Assembly: GCF_040605455.1 (NCBI RefSeq)
Contig: NZ_JBEXCV010000034.1
Coordinates: 1-64,000, forward strand
DNA: 64,000 nt
Direction: 5' to 3'
DNA from: Embleya sp040605455
Lineage (GTDB): Bacteria; Actinomycetota; Actinomycetes; Streptomycetales; Streptomycetaceae
In this document: piece by piece, positions 52,212 through 62,236 of the stretch
How positions within the stretch are numbered: position 1 is the stretch's first letter
Layout of the letters: each line of letters begins with the position of its first letter
Program-made: the position numbers and the translations under genes
The notes under the pieces: generated by a model
Told to the model about the DNA's origin: nothing
Seen by the model: the letters and a program-made list of their open reading frames with translations, nothing else
Database searches by the model: none

Positions 52212-54383
52212 ATGACGCGCTCTGTGCAGCCTGCGGAACACGCCCCCCACGAGACCCCGCGCGCCCCCGCGGCCGCCCGTGGCGACACGGTCGACGTGCT
52301 GTTCGGGCGCTCCGTCCGGGACCCCTATCGAGACCTGGAGGACCCGGACGCGCCGGCCACCCGCGCCTGGTCCGCCGCACAGGACGAGTGGTTCCACGCC
52401 CATGTGGACCATCTGGCCGGACGCGATCGACTGCGCGCGCGGCTGGACGAGCTGCTCGCCACCGGCCTGACCGGGCTGCCCTGTTGGCGTGGCGACCGGC
52501 ACTTCCTGATTCGCCGCGACCCCGGTCGCGAGCACGCGGTGTTGTTCGTGGTCGAGCCGGACGGGACCGAGCGCGCGCTGGTGGATCCGGTCGCGATCGA
52601 CCCGACCGGCACCACCACGCTGGACCAGTGGACGCCCTCGGACGAGGGTGACCGGATCGCCTGTCTGCTCTCCACCGGCGGCGACGAGGAATCCCGCCTG
52701 TACGTGCTCGACGTGCGCACCGGCGACCGCATCGAGGGCCCGATCGAGCGGGTGCGCGACACCTCGATCGCCTGGCTGCCCGGCGGTGACGCGTTCTACC
52801 TGGTGCGCCGGCTGCCGCCGGAGGCGGTGCCCGCAGGCGAGGAACAACATCACCGCCGGGTGTATCTGCACCGGGTCGGCGCCGACCCGGCGGCGGACGT
52901 CGAGGTGTTCGGCGCGGGCAGCGAACCGGCCACCTACTTCGGCGTCGGAGTCAGCCGGGACGGCCACTGGCTCACCGTGTCCGCGTCCGCGGGCACCGCG
53001 CCGCGCAACGACCTGTGGCTGGCCGACCTGCGGGCGCGTACGCCGGAACAGCCGCAGCTGCGCCCGGTGGTGGTGGGTCTGGACGCACTCACCGGCCTGC
53101 GGGTGGGCCGGGACGGACGGCTGTACGTGTTCACCGACCTGGACGCGCCGCGCGGTCGGCTGTGCGTGGCCGACCCGGCGGCGCCGGGGCCCGAGGGCTG
53201 GCGCGACCTGGTACCCGAGGAGCCGGACGCGGTACTCACCGGGTTCGCCATCCTGGACGGCCCGCAGGCGCCCCGGCCGACGCTGCTGCTCACCCGGACC
53301 CGGCACGCGGTTGGCGAGCTGACCGTGTGCGACCTGGCCTCCGGGGAGGTACTGGCCCGGCCGGCGACGCCCGGCGGCTCGCCCGGTTCGATCGGGGGTC
53401 TGGCCGAGCACCCCGAGGGCGGGCACGAGGCGTGGTTCGGCTGGTCGGACTACACCGCGCCGTCGGCGGTGCTGCGCTACGACGGGCGCACCGGCGCGGT
53501 CGAGACCTGGGCGGGGGCGCCCGGCACCGCGAGGCTGCCGCGCGTGCACGTACGCCAGGAGTCCTACCGCTCGGCGGACGGCACCCCGGTCCGGATGTTC
53601 GTGATCGCGCCGACCGTCGCCCCGGACCGACCCAGGCCCACCGTGCTGTACGGCTATGGCGGTTTCGGCATCGCGCTCGGCCCCGCCTACTCGGCGGGTG
53701 TGCTCGCGTGGGTGGAGGCCGGCGGCGTGTACGCGATCGCGAATCTGCGCGGTGGCTCGGAAGAGGGCGAGGAGTGGCATCGCGCGGGCATGCGTGGGCA
53801 CAAGCAACGCGTGTTCGAGGATTTCCACGCCGCCGCGGAGCACCTGATCGCCCGGGGCTGGAGCACGCCCGACCGGCTGGCCGCGTCCGGCGGCTCCAAC
53901 GGTGGGCTGCTCGTGGGCGCCGCGCTCACCCAGCGGCCGGAGCTGTACGCGGCGGTGGCCTGCTCGATGCCGCTCCTGGACATGGTCCGCTACGAGCGGT
54001 TCGGACTGGGCCGGTTGTGGTCCGACGAGTACGGCAGCGCCGAGGTGGCCGAGGAACTGGACTGGCTGCTGGGCTACTCGCCATATCACCACGTGCGCGC
54101 GGGCGTTGCCTACCCGGCCGTGCTGTTCACCGTGTTCGACGGCGACAGCCGGGTGGACCCGCTGCACGCACGCAAGATGTGCGCGGCCCTGCAGGACGCG
54201 ACCGCGAGTGGGCGCCCGGTGCTGCTGCGCGCCGAGGCCGAGGTCGGCCACGCGGCCCGCTCGGTCTCGCGCACCGTCGAACTCAGCGTGGACACGCTGT
54301 CCTTCCTGGCCGGCCGGACCGGTCTGGACCTCCACACACTCGGCGACGAGGCCGGCGAAGACAGCGAAGGCGGGGATCGGTGA
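52212..54383 (+). CDS. Prolyl oligopeptidase-family serine peptidase (S9)
   Basis: 723 residues. A beta-propeller domain (about 70-420) precedes the alpha/beta-hydrolase domain with Ser562 in S-G-G-S-N-G-G, Asp645 in D-G-D-S-R-V and His680 in E-V-G-H-A. No signal peptide, so probably cytoplasmic cleavage of short peptides. ATG at 52212. Confidence 0.93.
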   Translation: MTRSVQPAEHAPHETPRAPAAARGDTVDVLFGRSVRDPYRDLEDPDAPATRAWSAAQDEWFHAHVDHLAGRDRLRARLDELLATGLTGLPCWRGDRHFLIRRDPGREHAVLFVVEPDGTERALVDPVAIDPTGTTTLDQWTPSDEGDRIACLLSTGGDEESRLYVLDVRTGDRIEGPIERVRDTSIAWLPGGDAFYLVRRLPPEAVPAGEEQHHRRVYLHRVGADPAADVEVFGAGSEPATYFGVGVSRDGHWLTVSASAGTAPRNDLWLADLRARTPEQPQLRPVVVGLDALTGLRVGRDGRLYVFTDLDAPRGRLCVADPAAPGPEGWRDLVPEEPDAVLTGFAILDGPQAPRPTLLLTRTRHAVGELTVCDLASGEVLARPATPGGSPGSIGGLAEHPEGGHEAWFGWSDYTAPSAVLRYDGRTGAVETWAGAPGTARLPRVHVRQESYRSADGTPVRMFVIAPTVAPDRPRPTVLYGYGGFGIALGPAYSAGVLAWVEAGGVYAIANLRGGSEEGEEWHRAGMRGHKQRVFEDFHAAAEHLIARGWSTPDRLAASGGSNGGLLVGAALTQRPELYAAVACSMPLLDMVRYERFGLGRLWSDEYGSAEVAEELDWLLGYSPYHHVRAGVAYPAVLFTVFDGDSRVDPLHARKMCAALQDATASGRPVLLRAEAEVGHAARSVSRTVELSVDTLSFLAGRTGLDLHTLGDEAGEDSEGGDR

Positions 54384-54518
54384 TATAGCGGTGATCAGCG
54401 ACAGAAGGTACGAACAAGAGGTATCGCACGAGGCTCCCAGGCCCCGTGACTACTGTGGGGAACCGATCCCCCGCCGCGGGGGGAGGCTCCTCCGCTCGTC
54501 GTCCGAAAGGTCTCGTAC

Positions 54519-55556
54519 GTGTCCGCGCCCGTCCCCGGAATCCTGCTGTCGCTCGACGTCGCCCAAGGCGACGGCAAGGTGTCGTCCTGGTTCGACCGAC
54601 ACGGCGAGTCCCTCGTGGTGACGCCGATCCGCATCCTCGTGATCATCCTGGTCGCGCTCATCCTGCGGGCGGTGACCCGGAAGCTGATCACCCAATTGGT
54701 CGGCCGGATGGCCAACAGCGGCACGGACAGCAGCGGGCGGCCGGTGACCGGCTTCCTGCTGAACGCCGAACGGCGCCGTCAGCGCGCCGAGACGGTCGGT
54801 TCGGTGCTGCGCAGCACCGCGTCCTTCGTGATCCTGGGCATCGCCGGGCTGATGGTGCTCGGCGAGTTCAAGGTCAACCTCGCACCGCTGCTGGCCAGCG
54901 CGGGCATCGCCGGCATCGCGCTGGGCTTCGGCGCGCGCAACCTGGTCACCGACTTCCTGTCCGGAATGTTCATGATCCTGGAGGACCAGTACGGCGTGGG
55001 CGACCTGGTCGACGCGGGCGCCGCGACCGGCACGGTGGTCGAGGTGGGCCTGCGGATCACCAAGCTGCGCGACGTGGACGGCACCGTCTGGTACATCCGC
55101 AACGGTGAGATCAAGCGGATCGGCAACAAGAGTCAGGGCTGGGGCACCGCCAAGGTGGACGTCCAGGTCGGCTACCACGAGGACGTGGACAAGGTGCGCG
55201 CGGTGATCTCCTCGACCGCCGAGGCGCTGGCCGAGATCGAGCCGTGGAACGAGCGGATGTGGGGCTCGGCGACCGTGGTCGGGATGGAATCGGTGACGCC
55301 GGACGCGGTCGTCCTCCAGGTGCAGATCAAGACCATGCCGGGTCAGGAGCTGCCGGTGGCACGCGAGCTGCGCGGGCGCCTCAAGCGCGCGTTCGACGAC
55401 GCGGGCATCCGGATCAGCGAGCCGGTCGCGAGCGCGACGGGGCCGGCGAGCGACGAGGGCCCCGCACCGGCTCCGGCCGAACCCGCACCGGTCCCGGTGA
55501 CCCCGCCGCCGACCCCACCGCTGCCGCAGGCGCCGGGAGCGCCGGGGGCCCCCTGA
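54519..55556 (+). CDS. MscS-family mechanosensitive channel
   Basis: 345 residues. Helices at about 35-55, 90-115 and 118-140; the pore-helix segment L-A-S-A-G-I-A-G-I-A-L-G-F-G-A-R-N-L-V and the adjoining S-G-M-F-M-I-L-E-D-Q-Y are the MscS core. The C-terminus ends in a Pro/Ala-rich tail. GTG start with GAAAGG upstream. Releases solutes under hypo-osmotic stress. Confidence 0.93.
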   Translation: MSAPVPGILLSLDVAQGDGKVSSWFDRHGESLVVTPIRILVIILVALILRAVTRKLITQLVGRMANSGTDSSGRPVTGFLLNAERRRQRAETVGSVLRSTASFVILGIAGLMVLGEFKVNLAPLLASAGIAGIALGFGARNLVTDFLSGMFMILEDQYGVGDLVDAGAATGTVVEVGLRITKLRDVDGTVWYIRNGEIKRIGNKSQGWGTAKVDVQVGYHEDVDKVRAVISSTAEALAEIEPWNERMWGSATVVGMESVTPDAVVLQVQIKTMPGQELPVARELRGRLKRAFDDAGIRISEPVASATGPASDEGPAPAPAEPAPVPVTPPPTPPLPQAPGAPGAP

Positions 55557-55666
55557 GCGGGGGCCGGGCGGCGGGCGGTGGTTCGAGGGTCGGCGTCAGG
55601 ACCGAATGGGTCACCGTCGGGCGCGCCCGCACGGGTCCGTCCCGTGTGTCGCCGAGACTGGGTCGG

Positions 55667-57145
55667 GTGGACTCTCCCCTGTGTCTGGTCACCGGCGCCA
55701 CCGGCTATCTCGGCGGCCGGCTCGTACCCGAACTGCTCGCGGCCGGCTATCGCGTGCGCTGCATGGCCCGAAGCCCGGACAAGCTGCGCGACCATCCGTG
55801 GGCCGAACGCGTCGAGATCGTCCGCGCCGACGCGCTCGACCCGACCGAGGTCCGCCGCGCCCTCGACGGCGTGGACGTCGCCTACTACCTGATCCACGCG
55901 CTCGGCAGCGGCCCGCGATTCGCCGTCACCGATCGCGAGACCGCACGCACATTCGCCGCCGCGGCCGAGAACGCGGGCGTCGGCCGGCTGGTCTACCTGG
56001 GCGGTCTCGGCCCGGCCGACGGCTCCGCCGCCCGCGACTCGTCCCCGCATCTGCGCTCGCGCGCCGAGGTCGGCGAAATCCTGCTCGACTGCGCGGTGCC
56101 CACGGCTGTGCTGCGCGCCGCGGTGATCATCGGCTCGGGGTCGGCCTCCTTCGAGATGTTGCGCTACCTGACCGAGCGGCTGCCGGTGATGGTCACGCCG
56201 CGCTGGGTCGCTTCGCGGATCCAGCCGATCGCGGTCCGGGACGTGCTGCACTACCTGGTGGGCTGCGTCGCACTGCCCCCGGAGGTCGACCGCGCCTTCG
56301 ACATCGGCGGCCCCGACGTGCTCACCTACGAGCAAATGATGCAGCGCTACGCGGCGGTGGCGGGCCTGCGCCGGCGCCGGGTACTGCCGGTGCCGATGCT
56401 CACCCCGTCGTTGTCCAGCCACTGGGTGGGCCTGATCACTCCCGTGCCCGGTGGCCTGGCCCGACCGCTGGTGGAGTCACTGCGCAGCGAGGTGGTCTGC
56501 CACGAGCACGACATCGCGCGCTGGATCCCGGACCCGCCGGACGGCCTGACCGGCTTCGACCGCGCGCTCGAACTGGCCCTCAAGCGCATCCGGGACGCGG
56601 ACGTGGCCACCCGCTGGTCCTCGGCGGCCGTGCCCGGCGCCCCGAGCGATCCGCTGCCCACCGACCCGGACTGGGCGGGTGGCTCGTTGTACGAGGACGT
56701 CCGCGAGGCGGAGCCGGCCGCGTCCCCGGTGGCCGTGTGGCGGGTGATCGAGGGCATCGGCGGCGAGAACGGCTGGCACTCGTGGCCGCTGGCCTGGTCG
56801 GTGCGCGGTGCGCTGGACCGGATCGCGGGCGGCGTCGGGCTGCGCCGCGGCCGTCGGGACCCGCATCACCTGCGGGTCGGCGACTCGCTCGACTTCTGGC
56901 GGGTCGAGGAGGTGGTGCCCGGCGAGCTGCTCCGGCTCCGCGCGGAGATGCGACTGCCGGGCCTGGCCTGGCTGGAATTCGCCATCTCGTCCGAGGGCGG
57001 CCGGACGCACTACCGCCAGCGCGCGCTGTTCCACCCCCGAGGACTGCTCGGGCACGTGTACTGGTGGGCCGTGTTCCCCTTCCACGGCATCGTCTTCGGC
57101 GGCATGCGCAAAGGCATCGCCCGCGCCGCGGAGCGATCGGGTTGA
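55667..57145 (+). CDS. NAD(P)-binding SDR protein with DUF2867 domain
   Basis: 492 residues. Atypical short-chain-reductase domain (G-A-T-G-Y-L-G-G at 10-17; D-V-A-Y-Y-L-I-H near 73) in the first 300 residues, then a DUF2867 domain ending V-Y-W-W-A-V-F-P-F-H. Actinobacterial proteins of this build have no settled substrate. The GTG at 55667 is chosen at the start of the Rossmann fold. Confidence 0.88.
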   Translation: MDSPLCLVTGATGYLGGRLVPELLAAGYRVRCMARSPDKLRDHPWAERVEIVRADALDPTEVRRALDGVDVAYYLIHALGSGPRFAVTDRETARTFAAAAENAGVGRLVYLGGLGPADGSAARDSSPHLRSRAEVGEILLDCAVPTAVLRAAVIIGSGSASFEMLRYLTERLPVMVTPRWVASRIQPIAVRDVLHYLVGCVALPPEVDRAFDIGGPDVLTYEQMMQRYAAVAGLRRRRVLPVPMLTPSLSSHWVGLITPVPGGLARPLVESLRSEVVCHEHDIARWIPDPPDGLTGFDRALELALKRIRDADVATRWSSAAVPGAPSDPLPTDPDWAGGSLYEDVREAEPAASPVAVWRVIEGIGGENGWHSWPLAWSVRGALDRIAGGVGLRRGRRDPHHLRVGDSLDFWRVEEVVPGELLRLRAEMRLPGLAWLEFAISSEGGRTHYRQRALFHPRGLLGHVYWWAVFPFHGIVFGGMRKGIARAAERSG

Positions 57146-57199
57146 GCCGCTCCCGGCCGAGCATCCCCGGGCCGCCGGGCCATCTGGGAGGATGGGACG

Positions 57200-57595
57200 G
57201 TGACCGAGATGCGAGAGCCGGAACCGAGTCTCTACGAAGCCGTGGGCGGCGAGGAGACGTTCGTCAAGCTCGTGCACCGCTTCTACCAGGGCGTGCGCGA
57301 GGACCCCCTGCTGCGCCCGATGTATCCCGAGGAGGACCTCGCCGGGGCCGAGGACCGCCTGCGGATGTTCCTGGTGCAGTACTGGGGCGGGCCGCGCACC
57401 TACAGCGAGCAGCGCGGGCACCCTCGGCTGCGGATGCGGCACGCGCCGTTCGCGGTGACCGAGGAGGCCCGGGACGCGTGGCTGCGGCACATGCGCGCGG
57501 CGGTCGACGACATCGCGTTGCCCGCCGAGCAGGAGAACATCCTGTGGGACTACCTGGTCTACGCGGCGCAGTCGATGGTGAACCGACTCGACTGA
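57200..57595 (+). CDS. glbO: Truncated hemoglobin (group II, GlbO-like)
   Basis: 131 residues. Begins Y-E-A-V-G-G-E-E-T-F, has Y-P-E-E-D-L, W-G-G-P-R-T-Y and the proximal-His region R-H-A-P-F-A-V, the group II 2-on-2 globin pattern. Probably binds O2 or NO and peroxide. GTG at 57200 with GGGAGG; an ATG at 57209 is possible. 40 bp before the GH13 gene. Confidence 0.93.
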   Translation: MTEMREPEPSLYEAVGGEETFVKLVHRFYQGVREDPLLRPMYPEEDLAGAEDRLRMFLVQYWGGPRTYSEQRGHPRLRMRHAPFAVTEEARDAWLRHMRAAVDDIALPAEQENILWDYLVYAAQSMVNRLD

Positions 57596-57635
57596 CGCGG
57601 CGGCAGCCACATCCGCGATCCGACGGAGGCGGCCG

Positions 57636-59306
57636 ATGAGGCGTGGTTGGTGGCAGGACGCGATCTTCTACCAGATCTACGTGCGCAGCTTCGCGGACGG
57701 GGACGGCGACGGGGTCGGCGATCTGGGCGGCGTCCTGAAGCGGCTGCCGCACGTGCGGGACCTGGGCGCCGACGCGATCTGGCTGACTCCCTTCTATCGG
57801 TCGCCGATGGTCGACGCGGGCTACGACGTCGCGGACCCCCGGGACGTGGACCCCGTGTTCGGCACGCTCGTCGACGCGGACCGGGTCTTCGAGCGCGCCC
57901 ACGACCTCGGTCTGAAGGTCGTGGTGGACGTGGTGCCCAACCACACTTCGCACGAGAGCGCGTGGTTCGCCGCGGCACTGGCCGCCGCCCCGGGTTCGGT
58001 GGAGCGCTCCCGCTACCTCTTCCGCGACGGCCGGGGCCCGAACGGCGCGGAGCCCCCGAACAACTGGCTGTCCCAGTTCGGCGGCCCGGCCTGGACCCGG
58101 ATCACCGAGCCGGACGGTGCTTTTGGCCAGTGGTATTTGCACCTGTACACACCCGCGCAGCCCGACCTGAACTGGCGCAACCTGGAGGTCCGTAGCGAGT
58201 ACCTGTCGATCCTGCGCTTCTGGCTGGACCGCGGCGTGGACGGCTTCCGGATCGACGTCGCGCACGGTCTGGTCAAGGCACTCGGCCTGCCGGACGTGCC
58301 GGACGGCGTCCCGCAGGGCTGGGCGGGCCGGCTGGGGCATCGGCTGCCGTACTGGGATCAGCCCGAGGTACACGACGTGTACCGCACCTGGCGCCGGTTG
58401 CTCGACTCGTACGCCGGCCCCGACGCGCGCATCGCGATCGCCGAGGCCTGGCTGCCGGAACCCGCACGGCTGGCCGCGTACACCCGGCCGGACGAGCTGC
58501 ATCAGGCGTTCAACTTCCCGTACCTGCTTGCCGGTTGGGACCCGGACCGGCTGCGCGAGGTAATCGACGAAACGCTGCACGCAGCGGGCTCGGGTGGGGT
58601 GGCACCGACTCGCGCGACGGCCTCGGGTGGTGCGGCGCCGAACTGGGTGTTGGGTAATCACGACGTGGCGCGGGCGGTGACCCGGTTCGGTGGCGGGCGG
58701 GTGGGGGTGGCCCGGGCCCGGGCCGCAGCGTTGCTCGAACTCGCGCTGCCCGGCTCGGTCTACCTCTACCAGGGTGACGAGTTGGGCCTGCCCGAGGTCG
58801 AGGACCTGGCCGCCGAGGTACGTCGGGACCCGGTGTTCCTGCGCTCGGGCGGGCGGTTGCCGGGTCGCGACGGATGCCGGGTGCCGATCCCGTGGGCCGG
58901 CCACGCGCCACCGTTCGACTTCTCTGCGGGCGGCGCCCCGTGGCTGCCGCAGCCCGCGTCCTGGGCCGAGCTGACCGTCGAGGCCCAGGAGCGCGACCCG
59001 GACTCCACGCTGGCGCTGTACCGGGCCGCGCTGCGGATCCGCCGCACCCACCCGGCCCTGGGAGTGAACTCGACTTCCCCATGGCCGACTTGGGTCGACG
59101 GGCTGCCGGCCGGCGTGCTCGCCTTCACCCGGGAGCCGGGGTTCGCCTGCGCGGTGAACCTGACCGACGGCCCGGTGTCGGTCCCGGTGCCGACGGGCGA
59201 ACTGCTGCTGGCCTCGGCTCCGGTGGGTCCGGTCGCCGGCGATCGACTCGTGGTGCCGTCGGACACGACCGTGTGGTGGTCGAGCGACGGCCGGGTCAGC
59301 GGGTGA
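57636..59306 (+). CDS. GH13 alpha-glucosidase-type enzyme
   Basis: 556 residues. (beta/alpha)8 barrel with D-V-V-P-N-H-T-S, nucleophile Asp207 in G-F-R-I-D-V-A-H, acid/base Glu270 in I-A-E-A-W and Asp343 in N-H-D-V-A-R. Start W-W-Q-D-A-I-F-Y-Q-I-Y is typical of oligo-1,6-glucosidase/alpha-glucosidase subfamilies. It has no signal peptide. Its end overlaps the convergent gene by 11 bp. Confidence 0.92.
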   Translation: MRRGWWQDAIFYQIYVRSFADGDGDGVGDLGGVLKRLPHVRDLGADAIWLTPFYRSPMVDAGYDVADPRDVDPVFGTLVDADRVFERAHDLGLKVVVDVVPNHTSHESAWFAAALAAAPGSVERSRYLFRDGRGPNGAEPPNNWLSQFGGPAWTRITEPDGAFGQWYLHLYTPAQPDLNWRNLEVRSEYLSILRFWLDRGVDGFRIDVAHGLVKALGLPDVPDGVPQGWAGRLGHRLPYWDQPEVHDVYRTWRRLLDSYAGPDARIAIAEAWLPEPARLAAYTRPDELHQAFNFPYLLAGWDPDRLREVIDETLHAAGSGGVAPTRATASGGAAPNWVLGNHDVARAVTRFGGGRVGVARARAAALLELALPGSVYLYQGDELGLPEVEDLAAEVRRDPVFLRSGGRLPGRDGCRVPIPWAGHAPPFDFSAGGAPWLPQPASWAELTVEAQERDPDSTLALYRAALRIRRTHPALGVNSTSPWPTWVDGLPAGVLAFTREPGFACAVNLTDGPVSVPVPTGELLLASAPVGPVAGDRLVVPSDTTVWWSSDGRVSG

Positions 59307-59943
59307 AAAGCAGGCCGGGGGCGTCGGGGCGGCGGACCGAAACCGAGCCGTAGCGGGCTTCGAGGCGCAGCCAGGCCCCGACGGTCAGCACCTCGGCCCG
59401 GGCCTCTGGGTCCGGTGGACCCAGAAAGCCGAAGGATTGGGCGGCGTGCGCGGCACGCAGCGGGAGTCGGCCGGGCAGCGGTCGGGTCCAGATGCCGGCG
59501 GCGATCCGGTCGAACTCGGCGCGCGGCATCCCCGGTTCGGTCCGAGACCGGAACTCGGCGACGCCGGCCGCCACTTCGCGGCCCAGGTCGAGCACACCCA
59601 GCTCGGCTACCCGTTCCCAGCCGGTGCGCGGCGGCAACATGCCGGCCCACCCCGGACCGGTCACCGACGCCGGCAGGGTCACACTCGCGTCGTCCGCGAT
59701 CGCGTCCACGAGTTGCCCGGCGGACACGGTCGCGTCCGCCGTCGCGGGTACGGCCAACTCACTGGCCCGCAGCGTGATCACGCCCGACGCGGCTTCCCCG
59801 AACGGCGGATGACCGAACGTACCGAGCACCGACCCCTCGGCCCGCACCCGCACCACCGCGCGGCGGTCGTAGCGCAGCAGTCGGGTCAGATAGCCGCCCA
59901 GGTCCGCAGCGGCGGCCGAATCGGCGAGTCGCAGCACGGTCAT
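59296..59943 (-). CDS. Hypothetical protein coupled to a thioesterase
   Basis: 215 residues, soluble, Ala/Arg-rich, no recognised motif. Its ATG overlaps the thioesterase stop (ATGA), so the two are translated in step and probably act together. Commonly found beside this thioesterase in streptomycetes, as far as I recall. Confidence 0.75.
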   Translation of the reverse strand: MTVLRLADSAAAADLGGYLTRLLRYDRRAVVRVRAEGSVLGTFGHPPFGEAASGVITLRASELAVPATADATVSAGQLVDAIADDASVTLPASVTGPGWAGMLPPRTGWERVAELGVLDLGREVAAGVAEFRSRTEPGMPRAEFDRIAAGIWTRPLPGRLPLRAAHAAQSFGFLGPPDPEARAEVLTVGAWLRLEARYGSVSVRRPDAPGLLFTR

Positions 59944-60380
59944 GGCCGGATCGGCCGCCCCGCCGGCTCGTCCTGCGGCTCGACAAAGCGCTCCAGGTAG
60001 GCCCGCTCGTCCTCGGTCAGTCGCCGGGGCCGCTGCTCGTCGAGCGAATACGGCACCAGTACGGACAGCGCCGTCGCGTACACCTGCTCGTCGTCCTTGA
60101 TCTGGTAGGCCAGCGTGAACCGGGCGGCACCGATCCGGGTCACCCAGGTCTCCACCCGCACCGGCTCGGCGCGCCACACCAGCGGCCGCTTGTAGTCGAT
60201 CTCGTGCCGGGCGATCACCACGCCCTCGGAGAGCGACTTGGCTCCTTCGCGCTGCCCGAGGGTGAACATCATGTCCACGCGCGCCTCCTCCAGGTAGCGG
60301 AGGTACTGCACATTGTTGATGTGCCGGTAGGCGTCCATATCGGACCACCGAAGCGTCGCCTGGTAGATGTGCCTGGCCAC
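59940..60380 (-). CDS. Hot-dog fold acyl-CoA thioesterase
   Basis: 146 residues. R-W-S-D-M-D-A-Y-R-H-I-N-N-V-Q-Y matches the 4-hydroxybenzoyl-CoA thioesterase active-site helix with its catalytic Asp. Hydrolyses acyl-CoAs of unknown chain. GTG at 60380. Three 13-14-bp tandem repeats lie 22-61 nt upstream. Confidence 0.9.
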   Translation of the reverse strand: MARHIYQATLRWSDMDAYRHINNVQYLRYLEEARVDMMFTLGQREGAKSLSEGVVIARHEIDYKRPLVWRAEPVRVETWVTRIGAARFTLAYQIKDDEQVYATALSVLVPYSLDEQRPRRLTEDERAYLERFVEPQDEPAGRPIRP

Positions 60381-60401
60381 GTGCCCAGTCCCCTTCTCTG
60401 A

Positions 60402-60441
60402 TTCCCCGTCGATATTTCCCTGTCGATGTTCCCTGTCGATG
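60402..60441. repeat. 13-bp tandem repeat upstream of the thioesterase
   Basis: TTCCCCGTCGATAT, TTCCCTGTCGATG, TTCCCTGTCGATG in direct succession on the plus strand. It lies in the leader or promoter of the thioesterase gene. Confidence 0.7.
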
Positions 60442-60470
60442 CGACCCGCGTGCCGACCGGCCGGTTGATG

Positions 60471-60510
60471 CCGGTGGCCTGCCGTATGCGGGCATACGAC
60501 AGGCCACCGG
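60471..60510 (-). terminator. Terminator of ettA
   Basis: 19-bp arms with one mismatch (CCGGTGGCCTGCCGTATGC against GCATACGACAGGCCACCGG), 24 nt past the ettA stop. Confidence 0.8.
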
Positions 60511-60533
60511 TTACGCCGTACCGACCGGATCGG

Positions 60534-62198
60534 TCAGTTGCGCTTGAGCTTCTTGTACGTCGCACGGTGCGGCCGGGCCGCGTCCGCGCCCAGGCGCTCG
60601 ACCTTGTTCTTCTCGTACGACTCGAAGTTGCCCTCGAACCAGAACCACTTCGACTCGCCCTCGTAGGCGAGGATGTGCGTGGTCACCCGGTCCAGGAACC
60701 AGCGGTCGTGCGAGACGACCACGGCGCAGCCCGGGAACTCCAGGAGCGCGTTCTCCAGGCTGGACAGGGTCTCGACGTCGAGGTCGTTGGTCGGTTCGTC
60801 GAGCAGCAGCAGGTTGCCGCCCTGCTTGAGCGTCAGCGCCAGGTTCAGGCGGTTGCGCTCACCACCGGAGAGCACCCCGGTCGGCTTCTGCTGGTCCGGG
60901 CCCTTGAACCCGAACGCGCTGACGTAGGCCCGCGACGGCACCTCGACGTTGCCGACCTTGATGTAGTCCAGGCCGTCGGAGACGACCTCCCACAGGTTCT
61001 TCTTCGGGTCCAGGCCACCACGCGACTGGTCGACGTAGGAGACCTTGACCGTCTCGCCGACCTTGATGTCGCCCGCGTCCGGCGTCTCGGCGTCGATCAG
61101 CATCTTGAACAGCGTGGTCTTGCCCGCGCCGTTCGGACCGATGATGCCCACGATGCCGTTGCGCGGCAGTGTGAAGGACAGGTCGTCGATCAGCAGCTTC
61201 TCGTCGAAGCCCTTGGTGAGGTGGTCCACCTCGACCACGACGTTGCCCAGGCGCGGACCCGGCGGGATCTGGATCTCCTCGAAGTCCAGCTTCCGCATCT
61301 TGTCCGCCTCGGCGGCCATCTCCTCGTAGCGGGCCAGGCGCGCCTTGCTCTTGACCTGGCGGCCCTTCGCGTTGGAGCGGACCCACTCGAGCTCGTCCTT
61401 GAGGCGCTTCTGCCGCTTGGCGTCCTTCTGCCCTTCGACCTTCAGGCGGGTGGCCTTGGTGTCCAGGTAGGTGGAGTAGTTGCCCTCGTAGGGGTGCAGC
61501 CGACCGCGGTCGACCTCACAGATCCACTGGGCGACGTTGTTCAGGAAGTACCGGTCGTGGGTGACCGCGACGACGGTGCCGGCGTACTTCTCCAGGTGCT
61601 GCTCCAGCCACTGGACGCTCTCCGCGTCGAGGTGGTTGGTCGGCTCGTCCAGGAGGAGCAGGTCGGGCGCTTCGAGGAGCAGCTTGCACAGCGCCACGCG
61701 GCGCTTCTCGCCACCGGAGAGGTTCACGATGGGCCAGTCGCCGGGCGGGCAGCCCAGCGCGTCCATGGCCTGTTCGAGCTGGGAGTCGAGCTCCCAGGCG
61801 TTGGCGTGGTCGAGCTGATCCTGCAGCTCGCCCATCTCGGCCATCAGCTCGTCGGTGTAGTTGGTCGCCATCTCCTCGGCGATCGCGTTGAACCGGTCAA
61901 GCTTGCCCTTGATCTCCTTGACGCCGTCCTCGACGTTCTCCAGGACGGTCTTGGACTCGTCCAGCGGAGGCTCCTGGAGCAGGATGCCGACGGTGTAGCC
62001 GGGAGACAGAAACGCGTCGCCGTTGGACGGCTGCTCCAGTCCGGCCATGATCTTCAGAACGGTCGACTTACCCGCGCCGTTCGGGCCGACGACGCCGATC
62101 TTGGCTCCCGGCAGGAAGCTGAGCGTCACGTCGTCGAGGATCACCTTGTCGCCGTGCGCTTTACGCGCCTTGCGCATGGTGTAGATGTACTCAGCCAT
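60534..62198 (-). CDS. ettA: Energy-dependent translational throttle ATPase EttA (ABC-F)
   Basis: 554 residues with two ABC domains and no membrane helices. Walker A G-P-N-G-A-G-K-S/T-T occurs in both halves (near 39 and 350), with L-S-G-G-E signatures and the arm/linker rich in Lys/Arg between them. It gates ribosome entry into elongation according to energy state. ATG at 62198. Confidence 0.95.
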   Translation of the reverse strand: MAEYIYTMRKARKAHGDKVILDDVTLSFLPGAKIGVVGPNGAGKSTVLKIMAGLEQPSNGDAFLSPGYTVGILLQEPPLDESKTVLENVEDGVKEIKGKLDRFNAIAEEMATNYTDELMAEMGELQDQLDHANAWELDSQLEQAMDALGCPPGDWPIVNLSGGEKRRVALCKLLLEAPDLLLLDEPTNHLDAESVQWLEQHLEKYAGTVVAVTHDRYFLNNVAQWICEVDRGRLHPYEGNYSTYLDTKATRLKVEGQKDAKRQKRLKDELEWVRSNAKGRQVKSKARLARYEEMAAEADKMRKLDFEEIQIPPGPRLGNVVVEVDHLTKGFDEKLLIDDLSFTLPRNGIVGIIGPNGAGKTTLFKMLIDAETPDAGDIKVGETVKVSYVDQSRGGLDPKKNLWEVVSDGLDYIKVGNVEVPSRAYVSAFGFKGPDQQKPTGVLSGGERNRLNLALTLKQGGNLLLLDEPTNDLDVETLSSLENALLEFPGCAVVVSHDRWFLDRVTTHILAYEGESKWFWFEGNFESYEKNKVERLGADAARPHRATYKKLKRN

Positions 62199-62236
62199 GC
62201 GTCCAAGCCTATGGTCTGGCGAGCAGTGCCCGTGCA

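Noticed and set aside
55561..55666. Earlier start for the SDR/DUF2867 gene
   Set aside because: The upstream frame overlaps the end of the MscS gene and precedes the Rossmann start with unstructured Arg/Gly sequence.
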